DNA from: Proteobacteria bacterium UBA1858
GTDB taxonomy: Bacteria; Pseudomonadota; Gammaproteobacteria; UBA4575
Length of the DNA stretch: 7,700 nucleotides
Direction: 5' to 3'
Assembly: GCA_002338385.1 (NCBI GenBank)
Contig: DDIE01000079.1
Location: 1-7,700, forward strand
Shown one piece after another: positions 1 through 6,702 of this stretch. Each line of letters opens with the position of its first letter. Position 1 is the stretch's first letter. The notes under the pieces are model-generated. The model saw only the letters and a program-made list of their open reading frames with translations, had not been told where the DNA came from and searched no databases. The position numbers and the translations under genes are program-made.

Positions 1-506
1 GCATCAAGTTGCTCTTCGCGTTCAAGCCATAGCGTCTCCCCCACTGTTTGCATGATGCTCTGAGCACGTGTTTTGTCTTCTGTGCTGGTGTCTGCGGCGG
101 TATATAAGCCAGTCATACCCAGACCAATCTCGGCAGGTGTGTTAGGCATTGCACGAACCAGCGCCACCTGTGCTGGCAGCCAACTGTTCAATGCCGAGCA
201 GGGCACGCCGGCAGCCACTGACAAGTAAAGACATTCCTGAGTGCTAGCTTCAGTTGCTAGAGAGTAGCAGATATTTTCTAAATCATGTGGCTTGACGGCT
301 AGAATTATTATTTTAGGTGAGTGCTGCATTTGCTTGATCGTTTGCACTATCTGAGCGTTTGGGAAACGTGTCTGAAGATCTGCATGGCGGGCAGGATTAT
401 GATCACACAGCAGCAGTTTGGGGGCCTGGCTGGAGCGCGTCAGACCCTGAGCAATTGCGCACCCCATATTACCTGTGCCGATAATTAATACTGTTTCGTC
501 TTGCAT
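1..506 (-). CDS. proC: Pyrroline-5-carboxylate reductase, C-terminus cut by window edge
   Basis: ProC reduces 1-pyrroline-5-carboxylate to L-proline with NAD(P)H, the last step of proline synthesis, in the cytoplasm. Reading the minus strand from the ATG at 506-504 gives 168 open codons to the window edge with no stop. The N-terminus has a Rossmann dinucleotide-binding motif, GTGNMG (residues 10-15). It is followed by ILAVKP (68-73), LSVAAGVP (95-102) and the family hallmark VRAMPNTPA (117-125). The family is about 270 residues long, so roughly the last 100 residues, including the helical dimerisation domain, lie outside. The start is supported by an AGGA ribosome-binding site 8 bases upstream. 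yggS ends 21 bp upstream on the same strand, and yggS-proC is a common two-gene unit in gammaproteobacteria. Identity is secure, and nothing in the visible part looks broken. Confidence 0.95.
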   Translation of the reverse strand, partial: MQDETVLIIGTGNMGCAIAQGLTRSSQAPKLLLCDHNPARHADLQTRFPNAQIVQTIKQMQHSPKIIILAVKPHDLENICYSLATEASTQECLYLSVAAGVPCSALNSWLPAQVALVRAMPNTPAEIGLGMTGLYTAADTSTEDKTRAQSIMQTVGETLWLEREEQLD

Positions 507-514
507 ATCCGGAT

Positions 515-518
515 TCCT
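515..518 (-). promoter_or_regulatory. Ribosome binding site of proC
   Basis: AGGA on the minus strand lies in the 21-bp yggS-proC gap, 8 bases before the proC ATG at 506-504. It fixes that ATG as the start and shows proC can be initiated independently of yggS. Confidence 0.6.
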
Positions 519-527
519 GTACCAAGT

Positions 528-1232
528 TTACTCTTGCGGATAGTTTCTGGGACCAAATAGTGCTGTGCCTATCCTTACCATCGTAGCACCTGCCGCAATT
601 GCCGCTTGGTAATCATTGCTCATCCCCATGGAAAGGGTGGTCGCTTGCGGTGCATCCAACTGTAATGACGCTAATAATAACCTAAGTTTAGTGAAGGTTT
701 CGTACTGCGCAGAAAAACCCTGTTGGGCACTGGGAATAGCCATCAATCCTGCCAGATTGAGACGTGGTAGCTGTTTCACACACTCTGCCAACTCCGATAA
801 TTGATGCGGATAAATGCCTGACTTGGTCGCCTCATCGTCAATATTAATCTGCAGGCAAACATTTAAAGCAGGCAGGTGATCTGGTCTTTGTTGATTGAGT
901 CGCTCGGCGATGACCGCTCTATCAATGCTATGCACCCAAGCAAAATGTTCAGCAATCAGACGTGTCTTATTTTTTTGAATGGGGCCTATGAAATGCCAGA
1001 CAATGTCTAGATCGGATAAAGCCGTAATTTTAGTGACCGCTTCTTGGACATAATTTTCACCAAAATCTTTTTGTCCGTATTGATGAATGCTACGTAATTG
1101 TTCAGGCGGACGTGTCTTACTGACTGCGATCAGTGTCACTGGTGGCTGGTGGGACTGACTGGATGCTGCCAATTGTGCACGGACAGTTAACAGATTGCGT
1201 TGCAGATCTTCAGAGCTGATATTTGTGGACAT
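528..1232 (-). CDS. yggS: YggS/PLPBP family pyridoxal phosphate homeostasis protein
   Basis: This is a single-domain TIM-barrel protein that binds pyridoxal 5'-phosphate but has no known enzyme activity. The family is implicated in vitamin B6 and amino-acid homeostasis. The 234 residues match the usual length of about 230. Visible motifs are AVSKTR, with Lys39 as the predicted PLP Schiff-base lysine; FGENYVQE (57-64); WHFIGPIQKNKTR (from 79); and the phosphate-binding end SMGMSND (201-207) with RIGTALFG (220-227). The ATG at 1232-1230 is the first possible start: a TAG lies in frame six codons upstream. No good Shine-Dalgarno precedes it. The gene is upstream of proC on the same strand and divergent from pilT, the same order as yggS (PA0394) next to pilT in P. 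aeruginosa. Confidence 0.95.
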   Translation of the reverse strand: MSTNISSEDLQRNLLTVRAQLAASSQSHQPPVTLIAVSKTRPPEQLRSIHQYGQKDFGENYVQEAVTKITALSDLDIVWHFIGPIQKNKTRLIAEHFAWVHSIDRAVIAERLNQQRPDHLPALNVCLQINIDDEATKSGIYPHQLSELAECVKQLPRLNLAGLMAIPSAQQGFSAQYETFTKLRLLLASLQLDAPQATTLSMGMSNDYQAAIAAGATMVRIGTALFGPRNYPQE

Positions 1233-1295
1233 GTCTGTTGGTCGTTTCTATCGGTGTGCTTATCGAGAAATAACAGTTTCAGTGTGACTATTTGC

Positions 1296-1325
1296 ATACT
1301 ATCCCAAGCCTAGTTAATTCGGTAA
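1296..1325 (-). promoter_or_regulatory. Possible weak promoter for yggS-proC
   Basis: On the minus strand TTACCG (1325-1320) and TAGTAT (1301-1296) are separated by 18 bases. They match the sigma-70 hexamers at 3 of 6 and 4 of 6 positions. Transcription would start near 1289, leaving a leader of about 57 bases before yggS. A promoter is expected in this divergent region, but the match is weak and assignment by eye is uncertain. Confidence 0.2.
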
Positions 1326-1346
1326 TAACGTGTGTATTTGTATAAC
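1318..1346 (+). promoter_or_regulatory. Possible weak promoter for pilT-pilU
   Basis: TATAAC (1341-1346, 5 of 6 to TATAAT) is preceded after 17 bases by a poor -35 element, TTCGGT (1318-1323). This would give a leader of about 45 bases before pilT. A second -10-like hexamer, TATACT (1372-1377), is too close to the pilT start to leave room for its ribosome-binding site in a normal leader. A pilT promoter must lie in or near 1233-1396, but this placement is tentative. The element overlaps the candidate yggS promoter, so the two genes could compete for polymerase. Confidence 0.2.
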
Positions 1347-1387
1347 TCACAGGAGTGTGCAGACCACAGTTTATACTTTATTGAACC

Positions 1388-1392
1388 AGGAG
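1388..1392 (+). promoter_or_regulatory. Ribosome binding site of pilT
   Basis: AGGAG lies 4 bases before the ATG at 1397. The spacing is a little short, but this is the strongest Shine-Dalgarno match in the intergenic region and it supports the chosen start. Confidence 0.65.
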
Positions 1393-1396
1393 TCGT

Positions 1397-2434
1397 ATGG
1401 ATATTTCACAGTTACTGGCTTTTTGCGTTGATAACAGGGCCTCAGATTTACATCTTTCCGCTGGATTACCACCTATGCTGCGTATTGATGGAGAAGTTCA
1501 GCAGATAAGCGCACCAGAGATGGCGCACAAAGACGTGCACGGCATGATATATGACATCATGAATGATCAGCAGCGCAAAGAGTATGAGCAAAATTTAGAA
1601 ACTGATTTTTCATTTGAAATTTCCGGGTTAGCGCGCTTTCGCGTCAATGCTTACACTCAGAATCGAGGCGCGGCTGCGGTTTTCAGAACTATCCCGAGTA
1701 CAATACTCAGCCTGGAGAGTCTTAATTGCCCGCCTATTTTTTCCCAGTTAGCACGCTTACACCGTGGTCTGGTATTAGTGACCGGTCCAACTGGTTCGGG
1801 TAAGTCCACCACCTTAGCGGCGATGGTCGATCACAAAAACCAGCATGAGTACGGCCATATACTGACCATAGAAGATCCAATTGAATTTGTCCATCAGACT
1901 AAAAAAAGTCTTATCAATCAGCGTGAAGTTCACCGCGATACGCATGGTTTCAGTCACGCACTTCGGTCAGCGCTGCGAGAAGATCCAGATACTATTCTAG
2001 TGGGTGAGTTGCGCGATTTGGAAACCATCAGTCTTGCCCTGACAGCCGCGGAAACAGGTCATCTGGTCTTTGCTACTTTGCATACCAGCTCAGCAGCAAA
2101 GACGATAGACCGAATTATTGATGTCTTTCCTGCTACTGAAAAAGCGATGGTGCGATCAATGCTGTCAGAATCATTACGCGCGGTGATATCACAGACCTTA
2201 TGTAAGAAGATCGGTGGCGGACGAGTTGCTGCACATGAAATCATGGTGGCCACTGCGGCCATTAGGAATCTGATTCGTGAAGATAAGATTGCGCAAATGT
2301 ACTCCGCTATCCAGACCGGTCAAAGTGTAGGTATGCAAACGCTGGATCAATGTCTGCAAGATATTCATAGGCAGGGTTTGATAACTAAGGAAGAGGCCAG
2401 CATGCGGGCCGCAAATAAAAATAATTTCAGCTGA
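1397..2434 (+). CDS. pilT: Type IV pilus retraction ATPase PilT
   Basis: PilT is the hexameric AAA-like motor at the inner-membrane base of the type IV pilus. It depolymerises pilin and powers twitching motility, and often DNA uptake. The 345 residues match the family length. The N-terminal PAS-like domain opens with MDISQLLAF and ASDLHLSAGLPP (15-26). Walker A is GPTGSGKST (130-138, Lys136), the Asp box is ILTIEDPIEFV (155-165), and Walker B is DTILVGELRD (198-207) with catalytic Glu204. The His box is ETGHLVFATLHT (219-230) with His222 and His229. The retraction-specific AIRNLIRE motif (288-295) is intact and separates PilT from PilB-type extension ATPases. The start is backed by AGGAG. pilU follows after 11 bp, so the two are probably cotranscribed. 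Confidence 0.97.
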   Translation: MDISQLLAFCVDNRASDLHLSAGLPPMLRIDGEVQQISAPEMAHKDVHGMIYDIMNDQQRKEYEQNLETDFSFEISGLARFRVNAYTQNRGAAAVFRTIPSTILSLESLNCPPIFSQLARLHRGLVLVTGPTGSGKSTTLAAMVDHKNQHEYGHILTIEDPIEFVHQTKKSLINQREVHRDTHGFSHALRSALREDPDTILVGELRDLETISLALTAAETGHLVFATLHTSSAAKTIDRIIDVFPATEKAMVRSMLSESLRAVISQTLCKKIGGGRVAAHEIMVATAAIRNLIREDKIAQMYSAIQTGQSVGMQTLDQCLQDIHRQGLITKEEASMRAANKNNFS

Positions 2435-2445
2435 ACAGATAGATA

Positions 2446-3603
2446 ATGAAAAAAGAAATTAGAGATCGATATATTCTTGAGCTGTTGGATAGCATGATTC
2501 AACAGGGTGGCACAGATTTATTTATTACAGCCGGTGCGTGCCCATCAATTAAAGTGGATGGTCGTCTGCAATCGATAGCCACAGATGAACTCTCAAGTAT
2601 GCAGGCAAATGCGTTGGTTAAGTCGATTATGAATGATCATCAACTGAATGAGTTTGAGGCAAATAAGGAATGTAACTTCGCAATTAACCTCCCAGCTAAG
2701 CCGCGTTTCAGAGTGAATGCATTTAGACAGCGTAACCATAGCGGGATGGTGTGCCGCATTATTCATTCCGATATTCCCAGTTTGGATCAGTTGCGCCTGC
2801 CCCAAGTATTCAAGGATATTGCAATGGCATCCCGCGGTTTGGTGTTAGTCGTTGGCGGCACTGGTAGTGGTAAGAGTACCTCCATGGCGGCAATGGTTGG
2901 GCATAGGAATAAAAATAGTCATGGCCATATTGTTACGATTGAAGATCCAATCGAATTCGTGCATCAACATCAGGGCTGCATAGTGACCCAACGCGAGGTG
3001 GGCGTGGATACAGACTCCTATGCGTGCGCGCTGAAAAATACTCTGCGACAAGCCCCCGATGTCATTATGCTTGGTGAGATTCGTGATCGCGAGAGTATGG
3101 AATATGCGCTGACATTTGCTGAGACTGGTCATTTATGCATGGCGACTTTACATGCCAATAGTGCTGATCAGGCGATCGAGAGAATCATTAATTTTTTCCC
3201 GCAAGAGCGGCGCATGCAATTATTAATGGACATTTCGATGAACCTACGAGCGTCTATCTCACAACGCTTGTTGGCTGCGAAAAATAGCAGCGGACGCGTG
3301 CCTGCGATAGAGATATTATTGAATACCCCACTGGTAGCTGAACTTATTTTCAAGGGCGAAATAACTAAACTAAAGAGTTTAATGGCTGCTTCACAAGAAT
3401 TGGGTATGCAGACATTTGATCAGAGTTTGTTGGCGTTGATTAAGGATAATGCAGTCAGTGTTGAGGACGGTTTGCGCCATGCTGATTCACTCAATGATCT
3501 TAGGCTTAAGCTTAAGTTGGAAGGCAAATCAGATCTGACTCAGGGGACTGAGGGTTGGACGGTAGCGAATCACATGCCTGCAGGTCTGGTGGAGCGCAGC
3601 TAG
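2446..3603 (+). CDS. pilU: Type IV pilus retraction ATPase PilU (PilT paralogue)
   Basis: PilU is the accessory retraction motor that acts with PilT, raising retraction force. In several species it depends on PilT for function. The 385 residues have the same layout as PilT: TDLFITAGACPSIKVDGR (23-40), Walker A GGTGSGKST (137-145, Lys143), Asp box IVTIEDPIEF (162-171), and the PilU-typical HQHQGCIVTQREVG (173-186). Walker B is DVIMLGEIRD (205-214, Glu211), and the His box is ETGHLCMATLHANS (226-239). Residues after about 350 form a PilU-type C-terminal tail beyond the PilT end. Catalytic motifs are complete. Start ATG follows the pilT stop by 11 bp with only a weak AGATAG-like purine stretch, so it may rely on coupling to pilT. 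The gene converges on the pyr operon, with 27 bp between the stops. Confidence 0.95.
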   Translation: MKKEIRDRYILELLDSMIQQGGTDLFITAGACPSIKVDGRLQSIATDELSSMQANALVKSIMNDHQLNEFEANKECNFAINLPAKPRFRVNAFRQRNHSGMVCRIIHSDIPSLDQLRLPQVFKDIAMASRGLVLVVGGTGSGKSTSMAAMVGHRNKNSHGHIVTIEDPIEFVHQHQGCIVTQREVGVDTDSYACALKNTLRQAPDVIMLGEIRDRESMEYALTFAETGHLCMATLHANSADQAIERIINFFPQERRMQLLMDISMNLRASISQRLLAAKNSSGRVPAIEILLNTPLVAELIFKGEITKLKSLMAASQELGMQTFDQSLLALIKDNAVSVEDGLRHADSLNDLRLKLKLEGKSDLTQGTEGWTVANHMPAGLVERS

Positions 3604-3608
3604 CTGCG
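3595..3608. terminator. Short perfect palindrome at the pilU stop, possible weak hairpin
   Basis: CGCAGCTAGCTGCG is a perfect 14-base palindrome spanning the last pilU codons and its TAG stop. As RNA it folds, on either strand, into a 5-bp stem with a CUAG loop. No T-tract follows it in either direction, so it is not a canonical intrinsic terminator. Its position between two convergent operons is the only other argument for a role in 3' end formation. Confidence 0.25.
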
Positions 3609-3630
3609 TTGGCACAGGTAGCAAAATAAT

Positions 3631-4497
3631 TTAATAAACACTGCTGGCGTCAAATATTGGTCCATCCACACAAACCCGTTTCATATGGGCTGTGCCACTG
3701 GCATCAGTAATTTTTACTGTGCAGCCCGCACAGCCACCAACCGCACAAGCCATATATTCTTCCAGTGACAGCTGACACGCCAGCTCATATTGTTGGCTGA
3801 ATTGCGCCACTGCCCGCAACATAGGCTCTGGGCCACAGGCAAACACTTCCACCTGAGCGCGTTGCTCAGCAGTCAGTTGCTGCACCCAACATGCTGCTAA
3901 CTGATGAATATAGCCCGCATAAAATCCAGCATAACCCTGTTTGCTACACAGGCGTGTGTGCACACCCAAAGTATCCAACTCGGTCATCACTGCACAGCTT
4001 GATGAGGGTATACCTGGAAGAGTTTTTTCGGTGCTATGAGTGGCAAAAGGAAACGCAATTTCTGAGCCCATCAGTACCATAGGTGAGACTTCACGCTGAG
4101 CGTGTAAGACTTCGGCAAAAAATACGATGGGGGGTATGCCGACACCACCTCCGAGCAAAAGAGGCAGTGACTTATCAGAGGATAATTTAAAAGCATTACC
4201 AATAGGGCCTAAACTGTGAAGCTGATCACCGACATTGACCTGGCTGAGTGCGCCAGTGCCGGTGCCGACAGTTTTGTATAAAATATCAATAGTACCTGCG
4301 GAAGGATTTGCACGCAGTACTGAAAAGGGTCGTTTCAGAGCATAGCGATCGCTGCTACAGCTAAGATGAATAAAATTGCCAGGCTGCACACGCGCAGCAC
4401 ACTCTGGTACTCGCAAGCGAATTAGGAATTGATTATCTGGTAGGCGATAGTGCTCAGTCACCTGAGCAATTTCTGGATAGATTGTGGCGGCTGTCAT
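3631..4497 (-). CDS. pyrK: PyrK-like dihydroorotate dehydrogenase electron transfer subunit (FAD, 2Fe-2S)
   Basis: PyrK of class 1B dihydroorotate dehydrogenase passes electrons from the PyrD flavin to NAD+ through a 2Fe-2S cluster and FAD. Domains in order: a ferredoxin-reductase-like FAD barrel with RPFSV (56-60) and LGPIGNAF (96-103); a nucleotide-binding part with GGGVGIPP (116-123) and VFACGPEPML near 220; and a C-terminal cluster-binding segment with Cys251, Cys256, Cys259 and Cys276. The ending RVCVDGPIFDA is typical of PyrK rather than of general flavin reductases. At 288 residues it is somewhat longer than the usual 255-265; part of the excess seems to lie around residues 145-185. 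Its ATG overlaps the pyrC' TGA (ATGA), and no Shine-Dalgarno lies at a normal distance. It is the last gene of the operon. The true electron donor partner is not in this window, so a different redox role is possible. Confidence 0.82.
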   Translation of the reverse strand: MTAATIYPEIAQVTEHYRLPDNQFLIRLRVPECAARVQPGNFIHLSCSSDRYALKRPFSVLRANPSAGTIDILYKTVGTGTGALSQVNVGDQLHSLGPIGNAFKLSSDKSLPLLLGGGVGIPPIVFFAEVLHAQREVSPMVLMGSEIAFPFATHSTEKTLPGIPSSSCAVMTELDTLGVHTRLCSKQGYAGFYAGYIHQLAACWVQQLTAEQRAQVEVFACGPEPMLRAVAQFSQQYELACQLSLEEYMACAVGGCAGCTVKITDASGTAHMKRVCVDGPIFDASSVY

Positions 4498-5777
4498 TTT
4501 TTTAGTTGATATACCAGTTCACCCGCGACGAAAGTATGGGTCGTACGTCCTGTCAGGGTTTGATTAAGATAAGGTGTGTTTTTACCCTCGCTCTGGAGCG
4601 TGTCTGCACTCAATTGCCATTCTTGCTGGGGGTCAAAAATACAAATATCGGCAGGACTGTCGACACTCAAACTGCCTGCATTCAAATTCAATAGTTGGGC
4701 AGGTTTGCAGGTCACGAGAGCAATGACATCGATTAAGGGTAGCCCTGTTTGCGCACTCAGTTTTAGCGTCAGTGGCAGTAATGTCTCCAGTGCGGATATA
4801 CCGGGTTCAGTAGCAGGGAAAGGTGCCAGTTTGGCGTCCGGCTCGTGCGGTTGGTGATCGGAACAAATACTCATGACGACGTTATTCAGCAGTCGCTTAC
4901 GCAGTCCGAGTACATCATTAGGGCTACGCAGTGGGGGTATGACGTGATAGTTACTGTCAAAACTAGTAATGTCCTGATCACTTAAAAATAGCTGATGCAT
5001 ACAAATATCTGCACTAATGGGTGCGCCGTCGAAGTGGGCGCGCTCCAGCATATGGAGCGTGCGTTCTGTAGCTACGCGACAGAAATGCACTCTGACATCC
5101 GTTTCTTCTATTAAAGCCAAGCAGGTACTGGCAGCCGCTGTTTCAGCGGCTGTAGGAATGCCAGGTAAACCCATACGCGTGGCATTAGCACCTTCATGCA
5201 TACAACCATTTGCTGCCAGGGCATGATCCATAGGATGGAAGAAGACGGTGAGATCTTGACTGGCCGCATATTCCATAGCGCGACGCAGCACCAAATTATT
5301 ACTCATGGGATGCAGCACATTGCTGACGCCGACCACACCGGCTTGTTTTAATGCGGCCATTTCACTCAAGTATTCGCCACCGAGTTGTCTCGTTAGTGCA
5401 GCAATGACATACACATGGCAATAACCTGAGAAATGACTGCGTTGTTGGATAAGTTCGACTTCAGCAGGTGAGTCGACGACTGGGTTGGTGTCGGGCAAAC
5501 ACACCATTGAGGTGATACCACCGCTGACACCGGCAAAGGTTTCTGAAGCGATAGTCGCCTTTTGCTCTTGTCCGGGCTCACGTAAATGGGTAGCAATATC
5601 AACCATGCCGGGAATTAATACGTTGCCATCGGCAGGATAAGTTTTGTCTGCTTTCCAGCCCGGAGGTGCTGCACCGACAGCAGCTATTTTTTTATCTGCA
5701 ATGTAGACATTATTGACGCCATCTACGCGGTTGGCCGGATCAATCACATGCGCATTACAGATTTCTATTTTCATCAT
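4494..5777 (-). CDS. pyrC': Dihydroorotase-like protein PyrC' (PyrX), probably non-catalytic ATCase partner
   Basis: This is a class I dihydroorotase-family amidohydrolase of 427 residues, the normal family length. Fold landmarks are present: IPGMVD (55-60), THLREPG (63-69), CLPDTNPVVDSPAE (93-106), GLPGIPTAAE (203-212), PPLR (281-284) and SDHQPH (306-311). The zinc site is degenerate: in the usual HxH the first His is Ala62, with only His64 kept. The metal-bridging Asp is replaced by Asn153, and the His of HxxHVST is Arg234. The Asn before PPLR is Ile280. His181 and Asp307 remain. In Pseudomonas, PyrC' with a damaged metal site is inactive but forms a dodecamer with PyrB and is needed for ATCase assembly. 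By inference this protein does the same, and an active dihydroorotase should be encoded elsewhere. It starts with tandem ATGs overlapping the pyrB stop, with GGGAG just upstream. I use pyrC' although automated pipelines would call it pyrC. Confidence 0.9.
   Translation of the reverse strand: MMKIEICNAHVIDPANRVDGVNNVYIADKKIAAVGAAPPGWKADKTYPADGNVLIPGMVDIATHLREPGQEQKATIASETFAGVSGGITSMVCLPDTNPVVDSPAEVELIQQRSHFSGYCHVYVIAALTRQLGGEYLSEMAALKQAGVVGVSNVLHPMSNNLVLRRAMEYAASQDLTVFFHPMDHALAANGCMHEGANATRMGLPGIPTAAETAAASTCLALIEETDVRVHFCRVATERTLHMLERAHFDGAPISADICMHQLFLSDQDITSFDSNYHVIPPLRSPNDVLGLRKRLLNNVVMSICSDHQPHEPDAKLAPFPATEPGISALETLLPLTLKLSAQTGLPLIDVIALVTCKPAQLLNLNAGSLSVDSPADICIFDPQQEWQLSADTLQSEGKNTPYLNQTLTGRTTHTFVAGELVYQLKK
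4497..4503 (-). other. In-phase A-AAA-AAA slippery heptamer at the pyrC'/pyrK overlap
   Basis: The last pyrC' codons read CTA AAA AAA TGA, placing seven A residues in the X-XXY-YYZ phase required for -1 slippage, immediately before the stop. The last A is also the first base of the pyrK ATG. A -1 shift here would enter the pyrK frame exactly at that ATG and give a PyrC'-PyrK fusion. A GGGTGA purine-rich element lies 15 bases upstream (4524-4519). The sequence is directly visible; frameshifting is only a hypothesis, and simple stop-start coupling is the default reading. Confidence 0.35.
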
Positions 5778-6694
5778 TCGCTCCCGGCGAGGATAGACAT
5801 AATGGCCATCCGCACGGCAATGCCATTGGAGACTTGCTGTAAAATGACTGATTGAATACCGTCAGCAACCTCTGAGCTAATCTCAACACCTCGATTGATC
5901 GGGCCGGGATGCATCACTGTTGCATCCTTAGCCGCCAGGGCTAAGCGCTCGGGTGTTAAACCAAATAGATTGAAGTACTCATGCTCGCTGGGAAGTAATG
6001 CCCCCTGCATGCGCTCTTTTTGCAGGCGTAACATAATAATGATGTCGACATTATCCAGACCCTCCTCCATGTTCTGGAAGGCCTGCACACCGAGTGTCTC
6101 GACACAGGCAGGTAATAATGTATTGGGTGCAATTACGCGAATGTCTTGAGTCCCTAGAGTGCGCAGGGCATGGATTTGTGATCGCGCTACCCGCGAGTGA
6201 AGTAGATCGCCAACAATAGCGACTTTGAGATTTTCAAAATTATCTTTAATACGTCGAATCGTAAACACATCCAGCATGGCTTGGGTGGGATGGGCGTGGC
6301 GACCATCGCCGGCATTAATAACACTGATACCAGGTGCGACATGCTTAGAAATGAACTCAGCTGCACCACTGTCCTGATGCCGAATGACAAACATGTCAAC
6401 ATTCATCGCTTCTATATTGCGCAAGGTATCCAGCAGACTCTCACCCTTGACAGTGGCAGAGGCATTGATATTGATATTCAGTACATCAGCTGACAGGCGC
6501 TTGGCTGCAAGTTCGAATGTTGTTCGTGTACGGGTGCTGGCTTCAAAGAATAAATTAACGATGGTCTTTCCGCGCAACAACGGCACTTTTTTCACGTGCC
6601 CGCCATCAATGTTATAAAATGACTCGGCAGCATCCAGAATAGTCGTCAACTGATCTTTGGAGAGTGATTCAGTTGTTAAGAAATGCTGCATCAT
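5774..6694 (-). CDS. pyrB: Aspartate carbamoyltransferase catalytic chain PyrB
   Basis: PyrB condenses carbamoyl phosphate and aspartate to carbamoyl aspartate, the committed step of pyrimidine synthesis. The 306 residues show both domains. The carbamoyl-phosphate loop is ASTRTRTTFE (52-61) and the 80s loop is SATVKGES (79-86, Lys83). Next come VIRH (103-106), GDGRHAHPTQAMLD, the second-domain VAIVGDLLHSRVARS, the aspartate loop MLRLQKERMQ, and HPGPINRGVE. All recognised catalytic motifs are intact. The sequence resembles Pseudomonas-type (class A) PyrB but begins at MMQHFL, lacking the roughly 17-residue N-terminal extension of P. aeruginosa PyrB. An in-frame TGA nine codons upstream rules out a longer start. 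The gene starts 8 bp after the pyrR stop without a clear Shine-Dalgarno and overlaps pyrC' by 4 bp. No pyrI is adjacent, and PyrC' is the likely structural partner. Confidence 0.96.
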   Translation of the reverse strand: MMQHFLTTESLSKDQLTTILDAAESFYNIDGGHVKKVPLLRGKTIVNLFFEASTRTRTTFELAAKRLSADVLNININASATVKGESLLDTLRNIEAMNVDMFVIRHQDSGAAEFISKHVAPGISVINAGDGRHAHPTQAMLDVFTIRRIKDNFENLKVAIVGDLLHSRVARSQIHALRTLGTQDIRVIAPNTLLPACVETLGVQAFQNMEEGLDNVDIIIMLRLQKERMQGALLPSEHEYFNLFGLTPERLALAAKDATVMHPGPINRGVEISSEVADGIQSVILQQVSNGIAVRMAIMSILAGSE

Positions 6695-6702
6695 GGACGG
6701 CG

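Noticed and set aside
1345..1359. Small inverted repeat (ACTC...GAGT, CACA...TGTG) upstream of pilT.
   Set aside because: Arms of 4 bases are expected by chance, the two versions are mutually exclusive, and no second copy was seen, so there is no support for an operator.
1901..1907. A7 run inside pilT, resembling the slippery heptamer at the pyrC'/pyrK junction.
   Set aside because: It begins on a codon boundary (AAA AAA A), so it is not in the X-XXY-YYZ phase for -1 slippage, and no stop or alternative gene follows it. It shows that A7 runs occur here by chance, which lowers confidence in the other case.
2845..3132. 95-codon open frame on the minus strand within pilU.
   Set aside because: It is fully inside pilU, whose protein is conserved throughout; the antisense translation shows no recognisable domain.
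3502..3516. Tandem CTTAAG palindrome near the end of pilU.
   Set aside because: It encodes alternating Leu-Lys residues in the conserved LRLKLKLEG-like tail; the repeat is explained by codon content.
3610..3623. TGGCAC followed by a GCA, resembling a sigma-54 -24/-12 promoter.
   Set aside because: The GG-to-GC spacing is two bases too short, the TT of the -12 element is missing, and it would fire into the 3' end of a convergent gene.
4576..4857. 93-codon plus-strand open frame antisense to pyrC'.
   Set aside because: It lies wholly opposite a conserved coding region and its translation has no recognisable motif; read as a shadow frame.
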